Assembly: GCA_964495805.1 (NCBI GenBank)
Contig: CAZBWV010000035.1
Location: forward strand, 9,656-73,655
Length of the DNA stretch: 64,000 nt
Source: JALXCH01 sp964495805
Lineage (GTDB): Bacteria > Calditrichota > Calditrichia > RBG-13-44-9
Direction: 5' to 3'
In this document: positions 33,099 through 41,883 of the stretch, piece after piece
Position numbering within the stretch: position 1 is the first letter of the stretch
How the letters are laid out: each line of letters begins with the position of its first letter
Notes under the pieces: generated by a model
The model's input: only the letters and a program-made list of their open reading frames with translations
The model's database searches: none
What the model was told of the DNA's origin: nothing
Translations under genes and position numbers: made by a program

Positions 33099-33923
33099 TT
33101 AATCTTTGTAAAAGGCGTCCAGTTGAGTTCCACAATACTTGCAATAGCGGGCATCTGCATCGTGTCCAGATGCTCCGCAGCCGGGGCATTTCCGGGTTTG
33201 TTTGTCCGCCCGGGCTACCTCCACCGTAACAATGCCCGTGGGTACCGCAATGATGCTGTAGCCTAAAATCATCACCAGTGAGGAGAGTGCCTGTCCTAAT
33301 GGTGTCCGGGGAGAAATGTCTCCGTATCCCACCGTGGTTAGCGTAACAATTGCCCAATATATGCTGCGGGGGATGCTGGTGAAACCGTTCTCTTCCCCTT
33401 CGATGATGTACATCATCGAACCCAGGATCACCACCAGCGTGAGCACGGTAAACAAAAAAACGGTGATTTTTCGGCGGCTGGCGCGCAGCGCCTGCATTAG
33501 TAAGCGCGCCTCACCCAGATATTGTACCAGTTTTAACACCCGGAAAATACGCAGAACCCGTAGCACGCGAATGACTGCCAGATAGTGACTGCCCGGAAAA
33601 ATTAAACTAACGTAGGTGGGTAAAATGGCCAGTAAATCCACCACACCGAAAAAGCTGGTGGCATATTTCAGCGGTCGTTCCACACAGTACAGGCGGGCCA
33701 GATATTCGATGGTGAAGAGAATGGTAAAAATCCATTCCAGAAGGGTAAAAAGGGCATCCAGGCGCATGTGGAAACGGTTTACGCTGTCCAGCATTACCAC
33801 TACCACGCTGAGTAGAATTACCGCAATCAAAGCAACATCGAATGCTTTGCCTGCCGGGGTATCCGCCTCAAAAATGATGATTCGCAATCGCTGACGAAAT
33901 GATGACCGGTATGTGGAATGCAT
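33099..33923 (-). CDS. Voltage-gated potassium channel with C-terminal zinc ribbon
   Basis: A 274-residue six-helix channel. S1-S4 lie at about 28-135; S4 (119-131, VIRVLRVLRIFRV) has Arg every third residue and should sense voltage. The pore loop carries the K+ selectivity filter TTVGYGD (196-202), then S6 (about 214-236). After S6 a short tail ends in a CxxC-x11-CxxC zinc ribbon (Cys246, 249, 261, 264). An ATG 159 bases further upstream is in frame but gives a long unlikely extension; MHSTYRSSFR is preferred. It is the first gene of the minus block running to the ABC exporter. Confidence 0.9.
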   Translation of the reverse strand: MHSTYRSSFRQRLRIIIFEADTPAGKAFDVALIAVILLSVVVVMLDSVNRFHMRLDALFTLLEWIFTILFTIEYLARLYCVERPLKYATSFFGVVDLLAILPTYVSLIFPGSHYLAVIRVLRVLRIFRVLKLVQYLGEARLLMQALRASRRKITVFLFTVLTLVVILGSMMYIIEGEENGFTSIPRSIYWAIVTLTTVGYGDISPRTPLGQALSSLVMILGYSIIAVPTGIVTVEVARADKQTRKCPGCGASGHDADARYCKYCGTQLDAFYKD

Positions 33924-34008
33924 GAGTTCGCCCGGATTTAAATTTCCGCTTAAAAATACGAACAATTCATCGGTAATTAAAATTTTTTTGAAAATAAAAT
34001 AAATTCGT

Positions 34009-34037
34009 TTGGAATGGGCGGAAAAAGGTGTTATACT
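34009..34037 (+). promoter_or_regulatory. Promoter of the cold-shock gene
   Basis: TTGGAA (34009-34014) and TATACT (34032-34037) are separated by exactly 17 bases. The transcript would carry about 95-100 bases of leader before the csp ATG, as is typical of cold-shock mRNAs whose leaders refold with temperature. Confidence 0.65.
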
Positions 34038-34141
34038 GCTCCCGCTTTTGAGACCTTCCTTCCTATCTGGAACAATCCTCAAGGTGGAATTTCTTAAAAG
34101 GGTTAAACAAATTTATTTTATTTTAATGTAGGAGTCGTAAT

Positions 34142-34354
34142 ATGTCAGATCGAGTAAGTGGTGTCGTAAAGTGGTTTAACGACAGCAAAGGTTATGGGTT
34201 CATCTCGCGCAGTGATGGCGAGGATGTGTTTGTACACTATAGTTCCATCCGCGAAAATGGCGGTTTCCGCAGCCTGGAAGAGGGCCAGGAAGTGGAATTC
34301 ACCATTGGCCAGGGGAGCAAAGGCCTCCAGGCGCAGGACGTGGTGGTTCTGTAA
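34142..34354 (+). CDS. Cold-shock domain protein (CspA family)
   Basis: A 70-residue single cold-shock domain. RNP1 is KGYGFISR and RNP2 is VFVHYSSI; the start GVVKWFNDSKGYGFI is diagnostic. These proteins bind single-stranded RNA or DNA and melt mRNA structure. A TAGGAG site lies 7 bases before the ATG at 34142. The gene is monocistronic: it has its own promoter with a long leader and a strong terminator behind. Confidence 0.97.
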   Translation: MSDRVSGVVKWFNDSKGYGFISRSDGEDVFVHYSSIRENGGFRSLEEGQEVEFTIGQGSKGLQAQDVVVL

Positions 34355-34433
34355 AAGAACCCATGGTAGAGGGTGTTCGAGTAATTTGAAATTTTTTTTC
34401 TAACTACCAGAACAAAACGTTTCTCTGAAAATA

Positions 34434-34470
34434 AAAGGGCGGTACCAGCAGGTGCCGCCCTTTGTTTATA
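34434..34470. terminator. Bidirectional Rho-independent terminator
   Basis: AAAGGGCGGTACC (34434-34446) pairs with GGTGCCGCCCTTT (34451-34463), giving a 13-bp stem with one G-U pair. T-runs follow on both strands (TTTGTTTAT on plus), so it serves csp and the converging minus-strand gene. Confidence 0.88.
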
Positions 34471-34498
34471 GAATTGTGTTCCCCTGTGTTTCTCTTGT

Positions 34499-35584
34499 TT
34501 ATTTCCCTCCCCGAGGACGAATAGGGGTACGTTTGTAATCGGTCCGATTTAGATTCACATCAGTTCGTGGATCGTACGAAGCGTTATTGGTGTAGATAAT
34601 ATCGCCGTTGGGATTTTCCCACCGATATTGCCACTGATTGGAGCCCAATTCCACCTCTCCGGTAAATGGATTCACATATTCTTCCTGATCAGTCAGAGTA
34701 AGAAATACGTCGTTGTGAATTTCGGCATTGGTTCGCTGCTGGTGTTCCAGTATCTCCCGGTCGATTGCTTGTTGCTGGTGCATATTATCCACCAGTGCCT
34801 CCCCCCGGTGGTTCTGTCCGCCAATTTCCTGCGCTAACCACCGGGAATTAATTCGCACGGAGCCCTGAATGATGCTGAATACCGGTTCCCAGCGGGCAAA
34901 TTCCTCCTGTGGTGCCCGGATGAAAAAAGTACTCTTGTTTCCCCACATTCCGGCTCCCATCTCACCCCAGTTTTCGATAACGGCAATAATTTTTTCTTTA
35001 AAAACGATTCCGTTTTCCCGATAGGTTACAGTTGCCAGGGCAGCGTCGTATTGCATGGTGAGCATGGGGTTCATCCGATGAGTAAACTGCTGATAACTCC
35101 GCGCCAGCTTTTCCATCTGTCTTTGCTGGAGGATTTGAACATCGCTGGCGTTGGGATGGGCATAAGGGAACACTACCCGGGTGATGAATTCCGCCGCGCT
35201 CATCAAAGGATACACCGTCATCCCGTTGTAGTTGCTACCGGGCGGAAAAACCCCCATCTGACCGGCTGGAGAAAAACGCATATCCATAAACAGCATGTCC
35301 GGTAGCCAGCGAATCATCACGCTACCCGATTGATCTTTTTTCACGGAAAAATCCACTTTTGCAGCAATGGACTGTGCCGCCCCACCCTGTGCAATGGGAT
35401 TCACCCGAAAAATGCCCCCTTCGGTGAGCCAACCGGCAGGTATTAAAAGGGTAAATGCCTGTTCCCGGGGTTCGGTGGTGCGCTGAAAAATCACGGTTCC
35501 GGGTGGTGGGGCATCCTGACTATATGTGTGGCCAAACGGACAGAACAGGGCAAAGATTAGCGAAATAAGAAAATGTCTCTTCAT
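34499..35584 (-). CDS. Secreted hypothetical protein
   Basis: A 361-residue exported protein with a signal peptide (MKRHFLISLIFALFCPFGH, cleaved near YSQDA). No catalytic motif is recognised. The C-terminal part has EEYVNPFTGEVELGSNQWQY and NPNGDIIYTNNASYDP, a pattern seen in uncharacterised proteins. The ATG at 35584 has AGGAGG at good spacing; an upstream in-frame start at 35686 is less likely. It follows the PycTM-like gene on the same strand after a 146-base gap. Confidence 0.65.
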   Translation of the reverse strand: MKRHFLISLIFALFCPFGHTYSQDAPPPGTVIFQRTTEPREQAFTLLIPAGWLTEGGIFRVNPIAQGGAAQSIAAKVDFSVKKDQSGSVMIRWLPDMLFMDMRFSPAGQMGVFPPGSNYNGMTVYPLMSAAEFITRVVFPYAHPNASDVQILQQRQMEKLARSYQQFTHRMNPMLTMQYDAALATVTYRENGIVFKEKIIAVIENWGEMGAGMWGNKSTFFIRAPQEEFARWEPVFSIIQGSVRINSRWLAQEIGGQNHRGEALVDNMHQQQAIDREILEHQQRTNAEIHNDVFLTLTDQEEYVNPFTGEVELGSNQWQYRWENPNGDIIYTNNASYDPRTDVNLNRTDYKRTPIRPRGGK

Positions 35585-35730
35585 CTCGAATCCTCCTGTA
35601 AAGGATTGCTTTGCCGCCTTCGCACCTGGCAGTGACTTTTTCCCGTTCTTCACCATCTGATTTACGCTGCATGCGTCTGGGACCACGCTAAGTTCTGCTG
35701 GTTTTTCAGGTGTGGTGGGAACAGAGCTTA

Positions 35731-36261
35731 TCAGGAGAAGAGACCCAGCCCCACCAGCGCGATTCCCGACAAGAGCAATCCGGTAATAAAAGCCATGTAC
35801 GCCCAGCGGACGTAGCGATATTTTTTTACTGCCAGGAATTTCCCCAGCGTGTAAATCTCGCGGATTTGTGCCTGGTAATTCTTCGACGGGTCATTCAGAA
35901 TGGTTTCCATCTCTTTTTCAAATTCGTCGTAATCCAGGTGCACAAAATTTCCGAAAAACAAAATGTTGAAATTAGGGCTGTGAACATCCACCTTCTGACC
36001 ATGCTTGAGCGGGTAGTTGATTTTGGGCATCACCGTGTAAATGGCCAGCACAATGGTAAGCAGGGAGAAAGCGATAAGGATAATGGCGGGATATTTCAGT
36101 TGCGGATCGGTGACAAAACGAAAGGACAGACTGGTGACCACTGAGGCCAGGGTGAGCAGGATGTTGGCTTTCAGGTCGGCCATGGAGCTGAGCTGCACGT
36201 GGTGGTTGCGCGTCTGGCGGAGCATGTGATCGATGTGGCCGCCGGGACTTTTAACTTTCAT
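35731..36261 (-). CDS. PycTM-like (DUF5706) membrane protein
   Basis: A 176-residue protein with two hydrophobic helices in the N-terminal half (about 37-80) and a third at the C-terminus (about 150-172). The N-terminal block MADLKANILLTLASVVTSL resembles the ADxKAxxIL core of Pfam DUF5706/Pycsar effector TM proteins, which in Pycsar anti-phage systems permeabilise the membrane on cCMP or cUMP binding. No pyrimidine cyclase gene lies beside it, so a defence role is not supported by context. The ATG at 36261 has GGAG 6 bases upstream. Family assignment is by pattern only. Confidence 0.6.
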   Translation of the reverse strand: MKVKSPGGHIDHMLRQTRNHHVQLSSMADLKANILLTLASVVTSLSFRFVTDPQLKYPAIILIAFSLLTIVLAIYTVMPKINYPLKHGQKVDVHSPNFNILFFGNFVHLDYDEFEKEMETILNDPSKNYQAQIREIYTLGKFLAVKKYRYVRWAYMAFITGLLLSGIALVGLGLFS

Positions 36262-36368
36262 GGTACACTCCACAATCTGTTTTCCTGATCCGGAAGGAAA
36301 CGGTAGAAGTATGCGCGTAAAAGTGACGATTTCGTTGTGTGCTCCTCAATTAATAAACCTCGCTGTTT

Positions 36369-37859
36369 TTATTTCAGTAGCAGCATGTGCCGGGTCTGGT
36401 GGAATTTCCCGGCAGTTAACCGATAGAAGTACATACCCGCCGGTGCCTCTCCGGCATTCCAGAAGATCCGATATTCTCCGGGAGGCAGTGGTCCGTTCAC
36501 CAGCGTAGCCACAATTCGCCCAAGCGGGTCGAAAATTTGTAGAGTAATCTGTGTCTGCTTTTCCCCTCCTGCGGGAACTGTAAATGGAATGGTGGTTCCC
36601 GGATTAAACGGATTGGGATAATTAGCCATCAGAGAGAATTGAGCCGGGAGCGGGTTGCCGTGGGGTAATTCGGACGGGTCTTCGTATTCCAGCGCACCCA
36701 TGTCCGGTGCACTTCCGGAATATTGGGTGGAGTCCAGAGCCACCAGAGTGTCTCCATTATTCACCAAAAAGGCGGTGCCGGAGTCGATGCAGGGGGAACC
36801 TGCGGAAAGTCGAAAATCGCCAGCTGCAGGTTGCGTAAACATCGGATTGGAGTTCAGATTGCCGGTTCCGCCAAAATTGCCCGGGACATCGCTGTAATAC
36901 ACACTGGCCTGTCCCATGATGTCCAGGTAAATTTCGTTTCCGTAGCCGGTATTTCCCCACACAATGGAGTTGGTCAGGTAAAGATTGGTGTAGCTCAGGT
37001 AAATTCCTCCGCCCCAGCCAGCGGTTCCGTTGCTGGCGACGGTGCAGTTGGTAAGGATTAATTCACTCAGGTTGGCCTGTACGCCCCCGGCCTGCGTCCC
37101 TGCCTGATTATGATGCATCAGGCAGCGAAAAAATCGGGGGGTGTAAGCCGATTCGCAGCAGAGCGCCGCTCCGTGGTAACCGGTGTTGTTGTAGGAGATT
37201 TCGCACCGATTGAATGTTCCTCCGGAAAAATAAAGATAGATGGCACCGCCATCGTAAACGGCGGAGTTATCGGAGAATCGGCAATCTTCTACCAGCGGAT
37301 TGGCGTTCCAGCAAAACAGCCCCCCGCCGTGGTGATCGGCGCTGTTGTGCAGAAAGACGCTGTGGCGGATGGTTACGTCGGTGCTCCACAGGGAGACACC
37401 ACCGCCGCTGTTGTCCGGCCAGTCGCCAGTGGCGTGGCCATGGGAGAAATGGCAGTAAGCCAGCTCGCTGCCCGGGGAGGCATCGGTAAAGCGCAAACCG
37501 CCCCAGGCCGACACACCACTGTCCGGCATGAACCAGATGCTGTCCGATTCACTCCCCACAGCTCGCAGATATCCGTTTACCCGGAAGCGATAATTCCCCT
37601 GAAATAAAATTTGAACTCCAGGCTGGATGATTAAACTATCTCCGGCCGGTACCGTTACCTGGCCGGTAATCAGGTAGGGAGAGCCGGAGAGGTCCCAGAG
37701 GCCGGATTGGTTCCCGCTAACGGGGGTTTGGGCAAATACCCGGGTCAGTACCGGTAGCAAAAGTAAAATGCTGAACAGGAATTGACGGGAAAAATTCCCC
37801 GATTGCCGGAGTATTCCGCTCAATCGGAAGAAATGCGCATGGGTAAATTGTGTGTTCAT
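36369..37859 (-). CDS. Secreted right-handed beta-helix protein with C-terminal sorting domain
   Basis: A 496-residue surface or secreted protein. A signal peptide (FLFSILLLLPVLTRVFAQ) is followed by repeated short strands with Gly/Asn turns (GGGVSLWSTDVTIRHSVF, GGGLFCWNANPLVEDCRF, GGAIYLYFSGGTFNRCEI), typical of parallel beta-helix proteins. The C-terminal about 90 residues form a sorting domain: linker LMANYPNPFNPGTTI, then strands ending ...GMYFYRLTAGKFHQTRHMLLLK. This domain targets cargo to type IX secretion in FCB bacteria. The ATG at 37859 overlaps the stop of the upstream gene by one base (TGATG), so translation is coupled. Confidence 0.8.
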   Translation of the reverse strand: MNTQFTHAHFFRLSGILRQSGNFSRQFLFSILLLLPVLTRVFAQTPVSGNQSGLWDLSGSPYLITGQVTVPAGDSLIIQPGVQILFQGNYRFRVNGYLRAVGSESDSIWFMPDSGVSAWGGLRFTDASPGSELAYCHFSHGHATGDWPDNSGGGVSLWSTDVTIRHSVFLHNSADHHGGGLFCWNANPLVEDCRFSDNSAVYDGGAIYLYFSGGTFNRCEISYNNTGYHGAALCCESAYTPRFFRCLMHHNQAGTQAGGVQANLSELILTNCTVASNGTAGWGGGIYLSYTNLYLTNSIVWGNTGYGNEIYLDIMGQASVYYSDVPGNFGGTGNLNSNPMFTQPAAGDFRLSAGSPCIDSGTAFLVNNGDTLVALDSTQYSGSAPDMGALEYEDPSELPHGNPLPAQFSLMANYPNPFNPGTTIPFTVPAGGEKQTQITLQIFDPLGRIVATLVNGPLPPGEYRIFWNAGEAPAGMYFYRLTAGKFHQTRHMLLLK

Positions 37860-39142
37860 CAGCGTATCAGCACCATTTTTATTGTTTGTTGATGGATGAT
37901 TTCCAGGTTGTCCGGTGCAGTTGCGGTCATCCGGCAAAAATACACCCCTCCCGGCAGCGTCCCCGCCTGCCATTCTGTCTGGTAGCTTCCTGCGGTTCGG
38001 ACTCCCTCATTCAGGATGGCAACTTGCCTGCCAGTAATGTCGAAAATTTCCAGCACCACTCTGGCGGTGGTGGCCAGCCGGTACGCGATACGTGTGGATG
38101 GATTAAACGGGTTGGGGTAATTCCCCACCAGCCGGGTGGTGCGTGGGATCGTTGAGTTCCGATCGTTGGTTAAACGGTTCGGTGGTTCCCCGCCGGTGGT
38201 GGTCCGTAAAATCACGCCACCACTCCCCACCACAAAGCCGGTATCTGGATTCAGAAAATGCACAGCATTCAGAGCGGCAGCAACTCCACTGTTCTGAAAC
38301 ATCCAGAAGCCGCCATAATTGATGCTTTTCACAATCATTCCCTGATCGCCCACGGCATATACTACCACCATGGTGTCCACATCCAGCGCTTCCACACCGT
38401 TCATGGTCGTATTAAAGATTGTGGTATTCCAGTTCTGCCCACCGTCGCTGGTCACGGAGATGGCTCCGCCGCCGTTCCACAGGCGGCTGGCAGCAAAACC
38501 GGTATCGGGGTTGATGAAATCCAGCGCCAGAATTCGACCCTCGTTGTTATTTAAATAGAACACCGAAAAACTCCAGTTCATTCCGCCGTTGGTGGTTTTT
38601 GCCAGAATAGGCTGAAAGATGGAGTTCTCACCGCCTAAATATCCCACATTCTCATTCACCATGCTGGCGCCAAAAAAGCCACCTCCCATCAAGCCGGACT
38701 GAAACACCGTCCAGGTGCGCCCGGCATCCTGGGAGTACAGAATACCCTGGTCCTGAGCCCCGCAGATACCAATGTCTCCGCAAAAAGAGACGGAGCGCAA
38801 TTTGCTGAAAATCCCGCTGCTGATTTCCGACCAGGTCGCACCACCGTCTGTGGTCCGAAAAATCTTACCGGATTGTCCCACCACCAACCCGGAATCCGCA
38901 TTGAAGAAATAAATGCCGTACAAATTGGGGGCACCTGCCGGAGAGATATCGCTCCAGCTGAAACCGGCATCGGTGGTTTTTAATACCAGACCATTGTCGC
39001 CCGCAACAAAGCCGGTGCTATCGTCCACAAACCAGACGGCATTTAAATTTACCGTTGTACCGGAAACAAGCGGTTCCCAACCAAATTGGGAAAACGCCGG
39101 GCAAAAGATCAGGAAAACCAGAAAAATGGTGAATGCTTTCAT
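37859..39142 (-). CDS. YCF48/BNR-type beta-propeller protein with sorting domain
   Basis: A 427-residue secreted protein. After a signal peptide (MKAFTIFLVFLIFCPAFSQ) it has repeated TTDAGFSWS/TTDGGATWSEI/SDGGQNWNTT motifs and Gly-hydrophobic DSTGFVAGDNG turns, characteristic of YCF48-like/BNR propellers. The C-terminus has NYPNPFNPSTRIAYRL, then an Ig-like sorting domain. Function unknown; YCF48-like folds often bind proteins or glycans. It follows the next upstream gene by 18 bases, so the three genes 39161-41809, this one and 36369-37859 form an operon. Confidence 0.82.
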   Translation of the reverse strand: MKAFTIFLVFLIFCPAFSQFGWEPLVSGTTVNLNAVWFVDDSTGFVAGDNGLVLKTTDAGFSWSDISPAGAPNLYGIYFFNADSGLVVGQSGKIFRTTDGGATWSEISSGIFSKLRSVSFCGDIGICGAQDQGILYSQDAGRTWTVFQSGLMGGGFFGASMVNENVGYLGGENSIFQPILAKTTNGGMNWSFSVFYLNNNEGRILALDFINPDTGFAASRLWNGGGAISVTSDGGQNWNTTIFNTTMNGVEALDVDTMVVVYAVGDQGMIVKSINYGGFWMFQNSGVAAALNAVHFLNPDTGFVVGSGGVILRTTTGGEPPNRLTNDRNSTIPRTTRLVGNYPNPFNPSTRIAYRLATTARVVLEIFDITGRQVAILNEGVRTAGSYQTEWQAGTLPGGVYFCRMTATAPDNLEIIHQQTIKMVLIR

Positions 39143-39160
39143 TGAAAACCCCCTGGAATT

Positions 39161-41809
39161 TTATTTAATGAGAACCATTTTCTTCACCAATTTCCGATTT
39201 CCGTAAGTTAATTGGTAATAGTAAATTCCGCTGGGGATGGAACGGTGGGAGGCATCCCACTGAATTTGGTATTCCCCGGGCGGTAACTTTCGGTGTATCA
39301 ACGTTTCTACCTGTCGCCCCAATATATCAAAAATTTGCAGGGTAACCAAATCGAAATTCCCGGTGGAGCCAGGGGAACCGGGAATGGAGAAAGTGATGGT
39401 AGTAACCGGATTAAACGGGTTGGGGAAGTTTTGCTTCAGCCGAAATTTTAAGGGAACGGGCGGAGAATCAGCCGTCAGATCGTTGGGGATGTTCACGTTC
39501 AATTGCACGGGGATGAGCAGCGTATGCCGGTCCGGATCGTTGCTGGTGAGCAGCAGATGTGCCCGGTAGCGCCCGGAATTCAGACCAGCGGCGTTTACCT
39601 CCAGGGTAATAGTGGTGCTCTGCCCCGGTTCCAGCGTACCGGAGGTGTCATTCACCGTTAACCAGGGGCAATCAGCGGTGGGAATTCCGACATCGGCACT
39701 GATAATCTGCTTGCGGGTGTTGTCGGCAAAACGCAGGTATTGCCCGTCGAAAGTGATGCCACCGTCAGAGTTCCCCGGTGTAATCATCGATTGCACCACG
39801 GAGTCTCCCGCCAGTTGCCACAGCTGGTAGGTGATGGCATACCACAGATGGCTGCCATCCCAGCCGAGTCCCTGGCACCAACCGGCTGGCACCGGGATGG
39901 TGTCCGTTACCGTGCCAGTGGTATCGAAACGGATAATCAGGCTATCGGAACCTCCACGGTATAGGTCGGTGCCGTCGCAGGTTAATCCTTCGCCGTTAGG
40001 TAGAGGGTTGGGAATGCTGCATAGAATATCTCCGCTTAGCGGGTGGATTTTCCGAATCTGGTCTCCGGCGAAATCAAAAAACCACAGGTAATATCCGTCG
40101 TGGGCTAAACCGCCGGGAAACGTGCTGGCTGTGGGAAACGTTCGGAGCACCTGTCCTGTGACCGGATCGAGCTTTATGATTTTCTGATTGGTGACATCGG
40201 CAATCCAGATTCCCAGATTACCCCAGGTCAGTCCGTTGACCTCCTCCGTTCCGGCGGGAAAGGGCAGTTCAAAAACACGGAAAGGAAGAGAGTCCCGCTG
40301 GGTACCGGAGTCAAGATGGCGGGTTGAAATGGAGGTCTGGCGGTCAACCAATTTCCACTTCAGAGTTTTGCAACCGGGTGTTGCCGTGTTGGTGATGGTG
40401 AATGTGGCACTTGCTGTTCCGGATGTGCCCACGTACATATCGAAACCGGTGGGAGAGACACCCACCTGCGCTGCCGGAGCATACTTCAGCAGGCAAAAGT
40501 CGTCCCGGCTTCGGCCAGCGACGTACAGAATGTTTTCCGTTTCCACATTCAGGGCGTGGCCCACCTCCTGCCATCCGGTGGAGCGAAACTGTGCCGACCA
40601 CTGCAAATTCCCTCCGGAATCGAACTTAACCGTCAGAATATCCGTCCGATTGCTGAGGTTCCCGGTAAGGTACACATTTCCCAGATCGTCAACAGAGAGG
40701 GCTTCGGGGGCATCATCTCCAAAATTTTCGTAACGGGCTTCCCAGAGCAGATTTCCTGAGGGATCGTATTGAACCACAGCGATATCCTTTCCGGTACCGG
40801 ACATGGAGTAGGCGGTGCCAGCCACCAGGATGTTTCCGTTTCCGTCCAGAGTTAACAGATAGGCTTCGTTCATGGAATCGGGAGCAGCATAGAGGCGCAC
40901 CCAGAGGGTATCGCCGGTTGCCGCATCATAACAGATGGTGCAAAATGCGGTATATACGGCGCCACCTGTGAATGCCCGTCCGGCTACGTACACATGGCCA
41001 TTGTTGTCTGCAACCACAGCGTAAGGGTAATCCGTGTTGTGTGCGGGACCATCGTAGATGGCAACCCATTGTTGCTGACCGGCGGAATCGTACTTCACCG
41101 TGGCAAAGTTAATGGAGCCGGTTGGTGCTGTTCCCACAACGTATAAATTTTCCTGAGCATCCCGGGCAATGGCAGCAGGCCGGAAGTAATCGGTTGAAGA
41201 GGTTGGGTAGCGAGCTGTCCACAATACCTGACCCCGGTGGTTTATTTTCATGGTGCAAAAACTGGTGGCGTAAGGGATCACGGAACTGTCCTTGCGAGAT
41301 CCGGTGACGTACACACACCCCTGAGAGCCATACGTCATCATAGGGGTTGTTTTTCCGTTGGATTCGCACCACATGCCGGGGATGCGCATCGTCCAGACTG
41401 TATCGCCGGTATCCGGGCGGTATTTTAAGACGAAATACCAGGGAGCCTGAGCCGGTGGTGCACCCCAGCCACTCACATAGACAAACCCCGAATCATCCAC
41501 CACCAGTCCGTGGGGACGATCGTCCATATTGCCTCCATCGAAACGAAAAGCCCAGAGCGAATCTCCTTCCGGAGAGAAGCAGGCGGTGAATATGTCTGCA
41601 TTGCTGGTGCCAGTGACCAAAAACTGACCGGCATCGTTCCGGCACATGTAGTAAGCTTCGTCCGTGCATCCGGGACCTCCATTCAAAAAACTCACCCAGG
41701 CGGTATCCACCTGAGCGGTTGCCAGGCTAATTAGCAGAAGGGTAAACGCAAAGATTCGGAGTCTGATGCCGGACTCCTTACGGAATGTTAAGATTTTTGG
41801 TGGAATCAT
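39161..41809 (-). CDS. Large secreted SBBP-type beta-propeller protein with sorting domain
   Basis: An 882-residue exported protein. The signal peptide is RIFAFTLLLISLATAQVD. The first half repeats motifs like DDSGFVYVSGWG, DAQENLYVVGTA and DNNGHVYVAGRAF, i.e. SBBP repeats. A middle segment (about 460-790) has NHL-like repeats (LDPVTGQVLRTFPTASTFPGGLAHDG). An Ig-like DUF11-type stretch precedes the end: NFPNPFNPVTTITFSIPG linker and sorting domain ending RKLVKKMVLIK. The ATG at 41809 has GGAGG upstream. It probably folds as two propellers. No enzyme motif is visible. Confidence 0.8.
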   Translation of the reverse strand: MIPPKILTFRKESGIRLRIFAFTLLLISLATAQVDTAWVSFLNGGPGCTDEAYYMCRNDAGQFLVTGTSNADIFTACFSPEGDSLWAFRFDGGNMDDRPHGLVVDDSGFVYVSGWGAPPAQAPWYFVLKYRPDTGDTVWTMRIPGMWCESNGKTTPMMTYGSQGCVYVTGSRKDSSVIPYATSFCTMKINHRGQVLWTARYPTSSTDYFRPAAIARDAQENLYVVGTAPTGSINFATVKYDSAGQQQWVAIYDGPAHNTDYPYAVVADNNGHVYVAGRAFTGGAVYTAFCTICYDAATGDTLWVRLYAAPDSMNEAYLLTLDGNGNILVAGTAYSMSGTGKDIAVVQYDPSGNLLWEARYENFGDDAPEALSVDDLGNVYLTGNLSNRTDILTVKFDSGGNLQWSAQFRSTGWQEVGHALNVETENILYVAGRSRDDFCLLKYAPAAQVGVSPTGFDMYVGTSGTASATFTITNTATPGCKTLKWKLVDRQTSISTRHLDSGTQRDSLPFRVFELPFPAGTEEVNGLTWGNLGIWIADVTNQKIIKLDPVTGQVLRTFPTASTFPGGLAHDGYYLWFFDFAGDQIRKIHPLSGDILCSIPNPLPNGEGLTCDGTDLYRGGSDSLIIRFDTTGTVTDTIPVPAGWCQGLGWDGSHLWYAITYQLWQLAGDSVVQSMITPGNSDGGITFDGQYLRFADNTRKQIISADVGIPTADCPWLTVNDTSGTLEPGQSTTITLEVNAAGLNSGRYRAHLLLTSNDPDRHTLLIPVQLNVNIPNDLTADSPPVPLKFRLKQNFPNPFNPVTTITFSIPGSPGSTGNFDLVTLQIFDILGRQVETLIHRKLPPGEYQIQWDASHRSIPSGIYYYQLTYGNRKLVKKMVLIK

Positions 41810-41883
41810 GGTTGTTCCTCCGAATTTGGATGAGTGGATCATTCTCCTTTGCCATAAGGGAAAGATGAGAAAAGGCGATTTAC

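Noticed and set aside
35731..36261. A complete Pycsar defence locus
   Set aside because: Only a possible effector-like protein is present; no cyclase or other defence gene is adjacent.
40188..40733. A 181-codon plus-strand frame within the large propeller gene
   Set aside because: It is antisense to a gene with signal peptide, repeats and sorting domain; no independent support.
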